This document shows positions 1 to 13,071 of a stretch of 64,000 nt of DNA, piece after piece (the first letter of the stretch is position 1; each line of letters begins with the position of its first letter). The DNA comes from Clostridia bacterium (GTDB taxonomy: Bacteria; Bacillota; Clostridia; UBA1381). The notes under the pieces are model-generated. The model did not search any database. It was not told the origin of the DNA and saw only the letters and a program-made list of their open reading frames with translations. The stretch covers positions 124,001 to 188,000 of the forward strand of contig JAFSXU010000034.1 of the NCBI GenBank assembly GCA_017443895.1, in the 5' to 3' direction. Both the position numbers and the translations under genes were made by a program.

Positions 1-13
1 TTCTCAGCCTCTG

Positions 14-65
14 CTCAGACTGATGACTTTGTCATCAGTCTGAGGGTGTTGTATACACAACACCC
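14..65 (-). terminator. two tandem hairpins after leuS
   Basis: Two perfect inverted repeats lie end to end just past the leuS stop. The first has 14-base arms (14-27 and 31-44) around a 3-base loop; the second has 9-base arms (44-52 and 57-65) around ATAC. Neither is followed by a T-run in the leuS direction, so this is not a textbook intrinsic terminator. It may protect the 3' end or be a small palindromic repeat. The window edge prevents a view of what lies beyond. Confidence 0.4.
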
Positions 66-73
66 CTTGAATT

Positions 74-2485
74 TTATTTTACAACTATATTTACCAATCT
101 TTTCGGTATCGCAATTACCTTGACAACGGTTTTACCCTCAGTTAAGCCTTTAATCCTTTCTGAATTAAGAGCCGTCTGTTCAAGTCCTTCCTTGTCGATA
201 TTTGCGCTAACCATCATTTTATCCTTTACCTTACCGTTTATCTGGACAACTATCTCAATCTCATCATCAACGGTTTTTGCCTCATCGTACTTTGGCCATT
301 CGGCAATTGAGAGATAACCGCCGTCGCCGTATGTGAGCCATAATTCCTCCGTCATATGCGGTGCAAATGGGTTTAATAAGGTTATAAAGGTCTTATACTC
401 ACCCTTTGTAACAGAGCCTTTTTTGCTAAAGTCATTTACAAGCGACATCAAGGTTGCAATGGCGGTATTGAATTTCATTCTCTCAATATCGTCACTGACC
501 TTTTTAATGGTCTTGTGCATTGCCTTTTCCAAATCAGCGCTATATCCGTCATCATCATTTACAATACTCTGTAAATTCCAGACACGCTCAAGGAATTTAT
601 AACAGCCTTTTAAGCCCTTTTGCGACCATGGTGTTGTCTGGTCAAATGCACCGATAAACATTTCATATGTTCTGAATGCATCCGCACCAAACTCGTCTAC
701 AACCTCATCGGGGTTTACCACATTACCCCTTGATTTTGACATCTTCTGATTATCCTCGCCCAAAATCATACCGTGCGAGGTACGCTTCATATACGGCTCC
801 TTTGTAGGTACTGCGCCAATATCATAAAGCACCTTATGCCAGAACCTTGAATAGAGTAAATGAAGGGTTGTATGCTCCATACCGCCGTTATACCAATCAA
901 CAGGTGACCAGTATGAAAGTGCCTCCTTTGATGCAAATGCCTCATCGTTATGCGGATCCATATATCTTAAATAGTACCAGCTTGAGCCTGCCCACTGTGG
1001 CATTGTATCGGTTTCACGCTGTGCTCTTCCGCCACAGCACGGGCAGGTAGTTTCTATCCAGTCATATGCCTTTGCAAGCGGAGATTCGCCGTTCTCGCCC
1101 GGCTCAAAGGTTTCAAGCTCGGGTAATTCTAACGGCAATTCACTCTCGGGTATTGCCACCCAACCGCATTTTGGACAGTTTACAAGCGGAATAGGCTCGC
1201 CCCAGTAACGCTGACGGGAGAATACCCAGTCACGCAATTTATAATTTACCTTACGCTTGCCCTTACCCTGTTCTTCAAGCCAGTTAATCATAGTCGGGAT
1301 TGCTTCCTTTACAGGTAAGCCGTTTAAAAATCCCGAATTTACCATTTCGCCCTTATATACATCTGTATATGCGGCCTCTTGCACATTTTCGCCACCCGAT
1401 ACTACCTCAATTATAGGCAAATTAAACTTCTTTGCAAAGTCCCAGTCACGGCTATCGTGTGCAGGTACCGCCATAATCGCACCTGTTCCGTATGTTACAA
1501 GTACATAGTCTGAAATAAATACAGGTAAATCCTCGCCGTTTGCAGGATTTTTAGCGGTTACACCCATAAGTCTTACACCTGTTTTATCCTTTGCAAGCTC
1601 TGTTCTTTCAAACTCGGATTTTCTTGCCGCCTGTGCCTTATATTCGAGTACCTCGTCATAGTTTGTAATTGAGTCCTTCATCTTCTCAACCAACTCATGC
1701 TCGGGCGACAGTACAACATATGTTGCACCGAATAATGTATCGCATCTTGTGGTGTATACAACCATTTCATCGCCTGTTGAGAGTTCAAATGTAACCTCTG
1801 CGCCCTCTGAACGGCCAATCCAGTTTCTTTGCTGGATTTTTACCTTTTCAAGATAATCAACCTCGTCCAAATCGTCAATAAGACGCTGTGCATACTCGGT
1901 TATCTTTAACATCCACTGGCTCTTTCTGCGCTGTACAACCTCGCTTCCGCAACGCTCGCAAACGCCGTTTACAACCTCCTCGTTTGACAAGCCGACCTTA
2001 CAACCCGTACACCAGTTTATAGGCATCTCCTGCTTGTATGCAAGACCTTTTTTGAACAACTGCAAGAATATCCACTGTGTCCATTTATAGTAATTGGGAT
2101 CTGTTGTGTTTACCTCTCTTGACCAGTCAAACGAGAAGCCGAGCATCTTTAACTGACGGGTAAAGTTTGCAATATTCTTTGCTGTTATAATTTTAGGGTG
2201 AACCTTATTCTTAATAGCAAAATTCTCTGTAGGCAGTCCAAACGCGTCCCAACCGATTGGGTACAGTACATTATAACCCTGCATCCTTCTCTTTCTTGCA
2301 ACAATATCAAGCGCCGTATAGCTTCTTGGATGACCTACATGCAAGCCTGCGCCCGACGGGTAGGGAAACTCAATCATTGCAAAGAATTTCTCCTTCGGTG
2401 ATGAGGTTTCGGCATGGAATATACCTTCTTCCTCCCACTTATCCTGCCATTTTTTCTCAATCGCTTTAAAGTTATAGCTTTCCAT
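74..2485 (-). CDS. leuS: leucyl-tRNA synthetase
   Basis: Charges tRNA-Leu with leucine in the cytoplasm. The 803 residues match the usual bacterial length. The class I signatures are visible: HVGH near residues 49-52 (the HIGH motif) and KMSKS near residue 580. Between them is a large editing (CP1) region, and a Cys-rich insertion (CTGC...CERC) near residue 160 may bind zinc. The start is an ATG 36 bases after the rsfS stop, so it is probably the last gene of the yhbY-nadD-yqeK-rsfS-leuS run. No T-box leader was seen. Identity is essentially certain. Confidence 0.98.
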   Translation of the reverse strand: MESYNFKAIEKKWQDKWEEEGIFHAETSSPKEKFFAMIEFPYPSGAGLHVGHPRSYTALDIVARKRRMQGYNVLYPIGWDAFGLPTENFAIKNKVHPKIITAKNIANFTRQLKMLGFSFDWSREVNTTDPNYYKWTQWIFLQLFKKGLAYKQEMPINWCTGCKVGLSNEEVVNGVCERCGSEVVQRRKSQWMLKITEYAQRLIDDLDEVDYLEKVKIQQRNWIGRSEGAEVTFELSTGDEMVVYTTRCDTLFGATYVVLSPEHELVEKMKDSITNYDEVLEYKAQAARKSEFERTELAKDKTGVRLMGVTAKNPANGEDLPVFISDYVLVTYGTGAIMAVPAHDSRDWDFAKKFNLPIIEVVSGGENVQEAAYTDVYKGEMVNSGFLNGLPVKEAIPTMINWLEEQGKGKRKVNYKLRDWVFSRQRYWGEPIPLVNCPKCGWVAIPESELPLELPELETFEPGENGESPLAKAYDWIETTCPCCGGRAQRETDTMPQWAGSSWYYLRYMDPHNDEAFASKEALSYWSPVDWYNGGMEHTTLHLLYSRFWHKVLYDIGAVPTKEPYMKRTSHGMILGEDNQKMSKSRGNVVNPDEVVDEFGADAFRTYEMFIGAFDQTTPWSQKGLKGCYKFLERVWNLQSIVNDDDGYSADLEKAMHKTIKKVSDDIERMKFNTAIATLMSLVNDFSKKGSVTKGEYKTFITLLNPFAPHMTEELWLTYGDGGYLSIAEWPKYDEAKTVDDEIEIVVQINGKVKDKMMVSANIDKEGLEQTALNSERIKGLTEGKTVVKVIAIPKRLVNIVVK

Positions 2486-2521
2486 TTACCTTTTGTTCTC
2501 CTTATTTATATTTATCCTTAT

Positions 2522-2863
2522 TTATTCTTCATCCTGCTGACGGGCAGTTCCTGCCTCGTCCCACAATCTCTCAATTGAGTAAAACTCCCTTGCTTCCTGC
2601 TGCATTACATGCACGATTATATCGCCGTAATCAAGCAGTATCCAGCTGCCGCTCTGATAACCCTCTTTATGCTTTACAGGCACACCCTCGTCTAACATTT
2701 TTTCCTCAATTTCATCAACACACGCTCTTACCTGAACGGCACTCTGACAAGATGCGATAACAAAATAATCGCCTAAGGATGTCTGCTTGGATACATCTAA
2801 AATTTCAATATTGGTTGCTTTTTTATCTTCAAGTGCTTTTTTGATAATCTCAAGTTTTTCCAT
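2522..2863 (-). CDS. rsfS: ribosome silencing factor RsfS
   Basis: Small protein of the RsfS/Iojap family, which binds ribosomal protein L14 and blocks subunit joining when nutrients are scarce. About 113 residues. It shows the family core DVSKQTSLGDYFVIASC and the C-terminal GSWILLDYGDIIVHVM segment. A longer reading frame begins six codons upstream, but AAAGGAG sits 7 bases before the ATG at 2863, so that start is chosen. The upstream yqeK stop lies in this ribosome site, suggesting coupled translation. The gene order with yqeK and nadD is the standard Firmicutes one. Confidence 0.95.
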   Translation of the reverse strand: MEKLEIIKKALEDKKATNIEILDVSKQTSLGDYFVIASCQSAVQVRACVDEIEEKMLDEGVPVKHKEGYQSGSWILLDYGDIIVHVMQQEAREFYSIERLWDEAGTARQQDEE

Positions 2864-2867
2864 GGTA

Positions 2868-3440
2868 TTACTCCTTTTCACTATTTATCAACAAATCATT
2901 CCACATATAAACCATATTCGGGTGGATTGTGTTTTCTCGTTTTCCCTGCACAACAAACTGTTGCTTCAGGCACAGAATAAGAGTTCTGTCTAAATCTTTA
3001 TCCACGCTGTGGCGAAGCTCCTCCACCCCGTCAAAATCGCGGTTTTCCTCGGTTAAATCGGCTATGTAAACAATTTTTTCCAATACCGTCATACCTGCTC
3101 TTCCAACCGTATGATAGCGAATTGCATTTAGTATTTCAATATCTGATATGCCATACTCACGCTTTGCAATTTCAAAGCCCAAAAATCCGTGAATAACAGG
3201 CGGAGAATTTAGCAGGTTATCATCAAGCTCCACGCCGTATTCCTTTGACATACTTATCTGCTCGTCTATGGAATATCCCTTTGCACAATCGTGTAAAAGT
3301 CCTGCAAGGTATGCCTTATCGGCATCTGCACCGTATATAAGCGCAAGCCTCCTTGCCTCTTTTGCAACACCCAAGGTATGGATATAGCGCTTATTTTTTA
3401 GCTTTCCCTTTAGTTTTTCCTTTATTTTGTCAATTTCCAT
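2868..3440 (-). CDS. yqeK: YqeK, HD-domain dinucleoside tetraphosphatase
   Basis: HD-superfamily metal-dependent phosphohydrolase; characterised YqeK proteins hydrolyse Ap4A symmetrically to two ADP. The 190 residues carry the HD signature LLHDCAKGYS near residue 50, and later histidines (HGFLGFE and RYHTVGR) that fit the metal site. It overlaps nadD by 11 bases upstream and runs into the rsfS ribosome site downstream, so it is translated as part of one operon. Family membership is clear; the substrate is taken from family knowledge. Confidence 0.92.
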   Translation of the reverse strand: MEIDKIKEKLKGKLKNKRYIHTLGVAKEARRLALIYGADADKAYLAGLLHDCAKGYSIDEQISMSKEYGVELDDNLLNSPPVIHGFLGFEIAKREYGISDIEILNAIRYHTVGRAGMTVLEKIVYIADLTEENRDFDGVEELRHSVDKDLDRTLILCLKQQFVVQGKRENTIHPNMVYMWNDLLINSEKE

Positions 3441-4029
3441 AAAGTTTATTATCCTTTATATATTCATAGACTGCATAAGGTAACATTCCATTAACATCAA
3501 GTCCCTGTTTTATACGCTCCCGTATATCGGTTGACGATATATTAAACACAGGTGCATTTATTATCTCAACATCACCGCCAAGTTTCGATTTTACATCTTC
3601 TGCTATAGCTTTTAGAGTTTCCATGCTCTCCCTCGGATATACAAGCAAGGTACAAAGGCTTACAATAACATCCGGGCAATACCATTTATCAATGTAGGAT
3701 AAAGAGTCCTCACCGATTATAAAATAAATTTTTGCGCCCTTATATTTATCCAAAAGCCATTTTAAGGTATTTACCGAATATGAATAATCCTCTTTGTTTA
3801 CCTCATAATCGGATGCAAAAAATCCGTCAATGCCGTCTATTGCAATTTTTGTCATTTCGTACCGAATTTTGGCATCGGTAACGCATTTATCTTTTTTGTG
3901 CGGAGGATTGCCTCCCGTCATAAATATAACACTATCTAAATTATACTGCTTTTTGGCATATTTTGCAAGTGATATATGCGCATTATGTATCGGGTCAAAT
4001 GTTCCGCCCATTAAGCCTATTTTTCTCAT
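3430..4029 (-). CDS. nadD: nicotinate-nucleotide adenylyltransferase
   Basis: Transfers AMP from ATP to nicotinate mononucleotide to give deamido-NAD, the penultimate step of NAD synthesis. The 199 residues begin with the nucleotidyltransferase signature GGTFDPIHNAHI (T/HXGH type) and end with ISSTDIRERI, the ISSTxIR motif of the family. It overlaps yhbY by 4 bases and yqeK by 11 bases. A NAD-consuming Sir2 deacylase lies upstream in the same run of genes, but any functional link is only inference. Confidence 0.96.
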   Translation of the reverse strand: MRKIGLMGGTFDPIHNAHISLAKYAKKQYNLDSVIFMTGGNPPHKKDKCVTDAKIRYEMTKIAIDGIDGFFASDYEVNKEDYSYSVNTLKWLLDKYKGAKIYFIIGEDSLSYIDKWYCPDVIVSLCTLLVYPRESMETLKAIAEDVKSKLGGDVEIINAPVFNISSTDIRERIKQGLDVNGMLPYAVYEYIKDNKLYGN

Positions 4030-4328
4030 ACTCTTTTTAAATCAATTTTTTTGTACTTTTCATCGTCTGACTCTCTGTAGAGTATAAATTTATTTCCAAT
4101 CGCCTGGACAGGCTCGGCACCTAAGTCCCTTGCAATCTCGTTACAGGTTTCCTTTGTATCAAGCATTGCCGTTTCTAAAATATGCACCTTTACAAGCTCT
4201 CGTTTATTGAGTGATTGAGATATACCCTTTAAAAGCTCGTCTGTCACACCGTCCTTACCAATCTGGAAAATCGGCTCAAGAGTATGCGATATTTTTCTTA
4301 AATATGCTCTTTGCTTACTTGTTATCAT
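4026..4328 (-). CDS. yhbY: YhbY family RNA-binding protein (CRM domain)
   Basis: A 100-residue single CRM-domain protein, a family that binds pre-50S ribosomal particles. It opens with the typical LTSKQRAYLRK-like segment (here ITSKQRAYLRKISHTLEPIF) and contains the GNKFILYR strand near residue 80. AGGAG lies 6 bases before the ATG at 4328. The gene sits 9 bases after lacZ and overlaps nadD by 4 bases, the usual yhbY-nadD pairing of Firmicutes. The expected upstream gene yqeH is absent and lacZ lies there instead. Confidence 0.95.
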   Translation of the reverse strand: MITSKQRAYLRKISHTLEPIFQIGKDGVTDELLKGISQSLNKRELVKVHILETAMLDTKETCNEIARDLGAEPVQAIGNKFILYRESDDEKYKKIDLKRV

Positions 4329-4337
4329 TCCATTCTC

Positions 4338-7949
<3,612 letters not shown>

Positions 7950-7960
<11 letters not shown>

Positions 7961-8831
7961 ATTCCATACCTCCTGCATATTTTCTTACTATTTCCAAAAA
8001 CAGCTTAACCGCAGGATTTGCACTGTTACTGTTCCATGCTGCGGCATACACCAATGATGTTTCAATATCCGTCATAGGATAACTTTCAACATAATTATCA
8101 AGTCTCTTGGCAACAGCAGTTGGAAGAATTGATATTCCAATCCCCGATTTTAGAGCAATAAGCGTCGCCTCGATACTCTGCGGTCTTGCAACAATTTTTG
8201 GAGTTATCCGTTTTGCGTGAAAAATCTCCATTATTTCCATATATAATATGGGGTTCTCCGTTTCGGATAATATTATTAACGGCTGTTTGAGTATTTCATT
8301 TTCAAGCATCCCGTTAATTGATTTATCACAAACAACATTTAAAGTATCCTCATGTGTAATACAGTAATCTATATCCGCGCCGTCATTTAGCATATCACGA
8401 AGCGTAAATACAAAATCACAGCCATTGTCACTTAAGCCTATATCCTCACCGTGCAAGTCCATAATTTCTATTGCAATCCCCGGATATTTCTTTGAAAATT
8501 CCCTTATGCACATCGTCGCAAAATCACTTGCCCCAAAATCGCAAAGGATTTTAATTCTTCCTTCATATCCGCTTTGAAGTTGATTAACCGCAAACTTTGC
8601 CTTTTTTATATTGTCTACAATTTGTACGGCATACGGCAAGAAGGTTTTGCCCTCAACGGTCAGCTCAACCTCTCTGTTACTTCTTACAAACAGCTTTGCA
8701 TCCAATTCCTTTTCAAGCTTTTCAATATACCTTGATACCATGGACTGTGAAATATAGCTCCGCCTTGCCGCCTCTGAAAAATTCAGCGTTTTTGCAACAT
8801 TTAAAAAACACTCAATATGATTTATCTCCAT
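7950..8831 (-). CDS. LysR-family transcriptional regulator
   Basis: Typical LTTR of 293 residues: N-terminal winged helix-turn-helix (FLNVAKTLNFSEAARRSY, then SQSMVSRYIEKLEKELDAKLF) and a C-terminal periplasmic-binding-like effector domain. It is divergent from the ketosynthase/ligase/thioesterase operon, with 146 bases between the starts. That interval holds direct repeats and an ATTG-N11-CAAT dyad, so it most likely controls that operon, and perhaps sir2-lacZ downstream of itself. The effector is unknown; an acyl-CoA or fatty acid is plausible from context only. Confidence 0.93.
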
Positions 8832-8844
8832 ATTATCTATCCTA

Positions 8845-8917
8845 TTTTTGCATTATTCAATCCGTTTTTGTTCTTTTTTGCATTATCCAACCGATTGACA
8901 TAAACTTCCAATCAGTT
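8845..8917. promoter_or_regulatory. candidate LysR operators
   Basis: Two direct copies of TTTTTGCATTATNCAAYCCG-like sequence lie at 8845-8864 and 8875-8893, exactly 30 bases apart (about three helical turns). A dyad AACCGATTG / CAATCAGTT (8889-8897 and 8909-8917) contains ATTG-N11-CAAT, the geometry of a LysR T-N11-A box, and covers the -35 element of the rightward promoter. The sites are seen directly; binding by the adjacent LysR is inferred. Confidence 0.6.
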
Positions 8918-8923
8918 TATAAT
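8895..8923 (+). promoter_or_regulatory. consensus sigma-A promoter for fabF-like operon
   Basis: Perfect TTGACA (8895-8900), 17-base spacer and perfect TATAAT (8918-8923), 54 bases before the ketosynthase ATG. Such a strong promoter overlapped by an operator-like dyad suggests repression, or tight control, by the divergent LysR protein. Confidence 0.85.
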
Positions 8924-8977
8924 CTAAGTATAACATAAAGCAATCCTATTTGTAAATACAAAAACGAGGTACGGTTT

Positions 8978-10198
8978 ATGAAAAAGATTGTAATAACGGG
9001 TATGGGTGCCGTAACGCCGGTGGGAATAGGCGTAAACAAATATTTTAAGTCGCTTATAGACGGAGAATGTGGGATTTGTGAAATATCTGCATTTGACGCA
9101 TCGGATTTGGCGGTTAAAATTGCAGGCGAGGTTAAAGATTTCAATGCGTCACTGTATATGCCTCCTGCCATGATACGGCAGACGGATGCATTTATGCAGT
9201 ATGCATATGCGGCGGCTAAAGAAGCGATTGAAAGTTCAAGCCTTAAAATAGAGCCGTTTAAAACAGGCATTGTTATGGGTACGGCATTAAACGGTATTAC
9301 CACTATTGCTCACACTCAGCAAACCTTATCCGAGGCTGTTCACAAAAAAGTCGGGCCACGGTTTATACCAAAAATTTTAGGTAATGTATCTGCGGCAAAT
9401 ATTGCTATTGACTATAATATAAAAGGTCCGAGCATTACCATAAATACTGCCTGCGCATCGGGCGGAGATGCTGTATATGTGGCATCAATGCTTATAAAAT
9501 CAGGTAAAGCGGATACCGTAATAGCCGTTGGTGCAGAAAGCGTGTTATGTCCAATTGTAATATACAGCCTTTCAAATGCACAGGCATTATCTAAAAATCC
9601 AAACGCCCGACAAGCCTCAAGACCGTTTGATGCACTGCGTGACGGCTTTGTCATAGGCGAAGGAGGCGGTGCTCTTGTTCTTGAGAGCGAAGAAAGCGCC
9701 AAAAGGCGCGGTGCAAAAATTTATGCCGAGCTTAAAGGCTGTGCAAACACCAATGACGCATACCATGTAACCGCACCCGATTCAAGCGGTGAAAGTGCAA
9801 TACGGTGCATGGAGCTGGCTTTGGAGGATGCAAATATGTCGCCGTATGAAATTGATTATATCAATGCACACGGCACAGGCACAATACTTGGCGATATTGC
9901 AGAAACGACCGCAATTAAGCATGTGTTTAACGGATCCATTCCCTGTATTTCATCGACCAAGGGAGCTACAGGGCATATGATGGGGGCAGGAGGAATTACC
10001 GAGGTTATTGCCTGTATAAAGGCGATAGAGCACGGTATTATTCCGCCAACTCTCAATTTAGAAAAAAATGACGCAAACTGTGACCTTGATTATACACCGC
10101 TGGTTGCAAAAAAAGTAAAAATAAATACCGCCATGTCCAATGCATTTGGGTTCGGCGGTCAAAATTCAAGTATAATAGTAAAAAGATATGGAGGATAA
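8978..10198 (+). CDS. beta-ketoacyl-ACP synthase II (FabF-like)
   Basis: Condensing enzyme of 406 residues, the usual FabF length, elongating acyl-ACP with malonyl-ACP. The catalytic triad is complete: Cys159 in NTACASGGDAV, His in NAHGTGT and His in KGATGHMMGAGG, plus the C-terminal NAFGFGGQN loop. It is an orphan copy: no ACP, FabD, FabG or FabZ is nearby. Instead it leads an operon with an AMP-forming acyl-CoA ligase (6 bases away) and a hotdog thioesterase. This suggests a specialised acyl-chain pathway rather than bulk fatty acid synthesis. The symbol is withheld because the housekeeping fabF may lie elsewhere. Confidence 0.93.
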   Translation: MKKIVITGMGAVTPVGIGVNKYFKSLIDGECGICEISAFDASDLAVKIAGEVKDFNASLYMPPAMIRQTDAFMQYAYAAAKEAIESSSLKIEPFKTGIVMGTALNGITTIAHTQQTLSEAVHKKVGPRFIPKILGNVSAANIAIDYNIKGPSITINTACASGGDAVYVASMLIKSGKADTVIAVGAESVLCPIVIYSLSNAQALSKNPNARQASRPFDALRDGFVIGEGGGALVLESEESAKRRGAKIYAELKGCANTNDAYHVTAPDSSGESAIRCMELALEDANMSPYEIDYINAHGTGTILGDIAETTAIKHVFNGSIPCISSTKGATGHMMGAGGITEVIACIKAIEHGIIPPTLNLEKNDANCDLDYTPLVAKKVKINTAMSNAFGFGGQNSSIIVKRYGG

Positions 10199-10203
10199 TC
10201 ATA

Positions 10204-11871
10204 ATGGAATTTACCTATGATGTTACAATGTTTAAGGACACCTTTGAGCATAACTTTACATGGATAAACGGATTTTTAAGAAATGTCACTCGGTTTGGCG
10301 ACCGAACTGCATTATTTGATCCCATAAAGGGCAAAAAATGGACTTACAAGGAGCTAAATGCAGACTGTAACAGATTTGCAAACGCTTTAAAAAAAGCCGG
10401 TGTTACAAAAAATGATGTGGTTCTTTACCAGCTTTTAAATTCATTTGAGTTTGTAATGTGCTATTTGGCACCGCAAAAATTGGGCGCTGTAAATTCGCCT
10501 GCAAACTACAATTTAGCCGCAGGCGAAACCGCAAAGCTGTTAGACCACAACACTCCTAAGGTTTATGTATACGATACAGAGGTAATGGATATGGCAACTC
10601 GTGCCCTTGCGCTTTCAAAGCACAAGCCACAGCTTGTTATTGCGGTTGATTTTAACGGCAATTCAAAAATCCCCGACGGGCATATATTATTTTCAGACTT
10701 TGTTGAAAATGCATCGGATAGCGAGCCCGAAACTGATTTTAGACCGCATATTTATGACGAAGTTACCCGCCTTTATACATCGGGTACAACCTCCTTACCC
10801 AAAGGTGTGCCGATAAACAATATAAATGAGGTATTGTCTGCACACGATGTTATAATGCATTTTCCGCTGTCGCCCGTTGATATTACAATGAATATGACGC
10901 CTTGGTTTCACAGAGGCGGTCTGCACTCGGGCGGTCTTACACCCTCATTGTATGTGGGCGCAGAGGTGATAATATTCAGAGCGTTTAACCCAAAGCTGTG
11001 CCTGGAATATGCGGAGAAATATAAAATCACATTCCTTATAGGCGTTCCTGCGGTACTGGGTATTCTTGCCTCAAGGCAGGAAAACCACCCATATGATTTA
11101 TCACTTTTAAAGGGCATTATAACCATGGGCTCACCTCTTGAAAAGGCTGCTTGCATACGCTTTCAGAATATGCTCACACCGCATATTTTTAACGGCTACG
11201 GTACAACAGAGAGCTTTTGGAATACCTTCCTAAGACCTTATGATTTACCCAAAATGTCGGGCGCGGCAGGAAGAGCCTGCACTGATGATGATGTGAGAAT
11301 TGTTAAGGTTTATGACGATAGAAAGGCTGAGCCTGATGATTTGGTTCAAACCGACGGGCAATCAGTGGGTGAAATTATTATTTCCTCACCGTCAAAGTCT
11401 ACATTTACCTATTATAATAACCCCGAAATGGCGGAGCAGAAATTCTATAAAGGATTTATGTATACGGGCGATTTGGGGACTTGGGATGAAAACCATTATG
11501 TTACAATCTCGGGTAGAAAAGACGATATGATTGTATCGTCGGGCGAAAATATATATCCGTCACAAATTGAAGAGGTTTTAAATGAATATGAAAAAGTACA
11601 CGAGTCAATCGTTACATCTGTTCCCGATAAGACAAGGGGCGAGGTAATCGTTGCATATATCATAAAAGAGGATGAGAGCCTTACCATAAAAGAGCTTCAG
11701 GATTATTGCGCTTCACACCCCGATCTTTCAAAGTACAAATGCCCCCGATACTATAAATTCATAGACGAAATGCCCCTTACCGCAACAGGCAAGAAACAGC
11801 ACTATGTTATGAAGGCACAGGCAAAAAAAGACTTAGAAGACGGACTTCTTTTAAGGAGAGATGCAAAATGA
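10204..11871 (+). CDS. AMP-forming acyl-CoA synthetase
   Basis: ANL-superfamily adenylate-forming ligase, 555 residues. It activates a carboxylic acid with ATP and loads it on CoA or a phosphopantetheine carrier. Motifs: P-loop YTSGTTSLPKGVP near 196, NGYGTTE near 335, YTGDLG and GRKDDMI hinge region, and the C-terminal catalytic Lys in LTATGKKQ. It lies 6 bases after the ketosynthase and overlaps the thioesterase by 4 bases, so all three act together. Acyl-chain specificity cannot be read from the sequence; medium or long chain is likely from its resemblance to fatty-acid ligases. Confidence 0.92.
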   Translation: MEFTYDVTMFKDTFEHNFTWINGFLRNVTRFGDRTALFDPIKGKKWTYKELNADCNRFANALKKAGVTKNDVVLYQLLNSFEFVMCYLAPQKLGAVNSPANYNLAAGETAKLLDHNTPKVYVYDTEVMDMATRALALSKHKPQLVIAVDFNGNSKIPDGHILFSDFVENASDSEPETDFRPHIYDEVTRLYTSGTTSLPKGVPINNINEVLSAHDVIMHFPLSPVDITMNMTPWFHRGGLHSGGLTPSLYVGAEVIIFRAFNPKLCLEYAEKYKITFLIGVPAVLGILASRQENHPYDLSLLKGIITMGSPLEKAACIRFQNMLTPHIFNGYGTTESFWNTFLRPYDLPKMSGAAGRACTDDDVRIVKVYDDRKAEPDDLVQTDGQSVGEIIISSPSKSTFTYYNNPEMAEQKFYKGFMYTGDLGTWDENHYVTISGRKDDMIVSSGENIYPSQIEEVLNEYEKVHESIVTSVPDKTRGEVIVAYIIKEDESLTIKELQDYCASHPDLSKYKCPRYYKFIDEMPLTATGKKQHYVMKAQAKKDLEDGLLLRRDAK

Positions 11872-12281
11872 CGCCATATAAAAGAAAGGTTAATTATTAC
11901 GAAACCGACCAGATGAGTATTGTCCACCACTCAAATTATATACGATACTTTGAAGAGGCGCGTATTGATTTTATGAACCAAATAGGCTGTAATGTTATGT
12001 GGATGGAACGCTTGGGACTTATTATTCCAAACATTGACGCCTATGCAAAGTATCTTGTGTCACTGAAGTTTGACGAAGAATTTGAGGTTAAGGTAAAGGC
12101 AGTTGATTTTACAGGTGTGAGAATGAAATTTGAATATGAAATTTACCGAACATCCGATAATATCCTGTGCGCAACGGGACATACCTCACACTGCTTTGTA
12201 AACACTGATTACAAGCCCATATCAATAAAAAAATCACATCCTGAAATTTATACAAAGATATTGGATTCAACAAAAATTTAA
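11868..12281 (+). CDS. acyl-CoA thioesterase, YbgC/FadM hotdog family
   Basis: Hotdog-fold thioesterase of 137 residues that hydrolyses acyl-CoA or acyl-ACP. The family signature is at the N-terminus: YYETDQMSIVHHSNYIRYFE, with the catalytic Asp in TDQM, followed by the hotdog helix. It overlaps the ligase gene by 4 bases (ATGA), indicating translational coupling, and is followed at once by a strong terminator. Together with the ketosynthase and ligase it would allow loading, extension and release of an acyl chain; that combined role is inference. Confidence 0.92.
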   Translation: MTPYKRKVNYYETDQMSIVHHSNYIRYFEEARIDFMNQIGCNVMWMERLGLIIPNIDAYAKYLVSLKFDEEFEVKVKAVDFTGVRMKFEYEIYRTSDNILCATGHTSHCFVNTDYKPISIKKSHPEIYTKILDSTKI

Positions 12282-12285
12282 GACA

Positions 12286-12316
12286 ACAAAAATCCGCCCT
12301 ATCAGGCGGATTTTTT
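12286..12316. terminator. bidirectional intrinsic terminator
   Basis: AATCCGCC (12291-12298) and GGCGGATT (12305-12312) form a GC-rich stem flanked by an A-run on the left and a T-run on the right. It ends both the plus-strand thioesterase operon and the minus-strand flavoprotein gene at 12318. Confidence 0.92.
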
Positions 12317-12317
12317 G

Positions 12318-12941
12318 TTATCTTATAAAGTTTGTTCTGTTGCCTGTCTCGGTCTTTGGAAGTTCAATGCCTGCTTTTTTACCTGCCTCAAAACATTTTA
12401 GCATCCATGCCATATTTCGTGCAAGGTTACGCATTGTCTGTAAACCTTCTTTATCCCCGTCAACCTCGCCCGGGCCTGCGCCGTGGGCTATGTTCCAGTA
12501 GGTTGAGCCTGCAACGCTCATTTGGGAAATGCCGAAATATTTATTAAGAACATCAAATGATGCCGTTGTTCCTCCGCGTCTTGCCACTGCGACAGATGCG
12601 CCGACTTTAAATCTGAACGCTGCACTGCTACTATAGAATACCCTGTCTAAAAATGACTGTATTCTTCCGCTTGGGTGTGCATAGTATACAGGTGTGCCGA
12701 ACACAAAGCCGTCTGCCTCTTTGGCTTTTTCTATAAACTCATTTACGCCGTCATCATCGCCGAATATACAGCCTTTTTCACTACACTGTCCGCATCCGAT
12801 ACAGTCTCTTAACGGCGCACCGCCAATTTGGAATATCTCATATTCTATTCCCTCTTTTTCTAACTGCTTACCAATCTCAAGCAATGATAAATATGTATTT
12901 CCGTCCTTTTTTGAACTGCCGTTTAACATCAATACTTTCAT
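12318..12941 (-). CDS. iron-sulfur flavoprotein / NADPH-dependent FMN reductase family
   Basis: Flavodoxin-fold protein of 207 residues. The N-terminal LMLNGSSKKDGNTYLSL is the FMN phosphate loop. Near residue 47 a compact cluster CIGCGQCSEKGC (C-X2-C-X2-C-X4-C) matches the 4Fe-4S motif of archaeal-type iron-sulfur flavoproteins (Isf). FGTPVYYAHPSG is the second FMN contact. It probably moves electrons between ferredoxin-like donors and a small acceptor, as expected in an anaerobe. It stands alone between two terminator or repeat regions, and its partner is unknown. Confidence 0.88.
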   Translation of the reverse strand: MKVLMLNGSSKKDGNTYLSLLEIGKQLEKEGIEYEIFQIGGAPLRDCIGCGQCSEKGCIFGDDDGVNEFIEKAKEADGFVFGTPVYYAHPSGRIQSFLDRVFYSSSAAFRFKVGASVAVARRGGTTASFDVLNKYFGISQMSVAGSTYWNIAHGAGPGEVDGDKEGLQTMRNLARNMAWMLKCFEAGKKAGIELPKTETGNRTNFIR

Positions 12942-13071
12942 TTTAACAACACCTCCGATAAATTTATGTTATGTAATTACAAAAACAATTATATCACATT
13001 TTATAAAAAACACAATATTTGATTCTGCTTTTGCAAAACCATCTGCAGGCATTTTTGAGCAGAGAATACTG

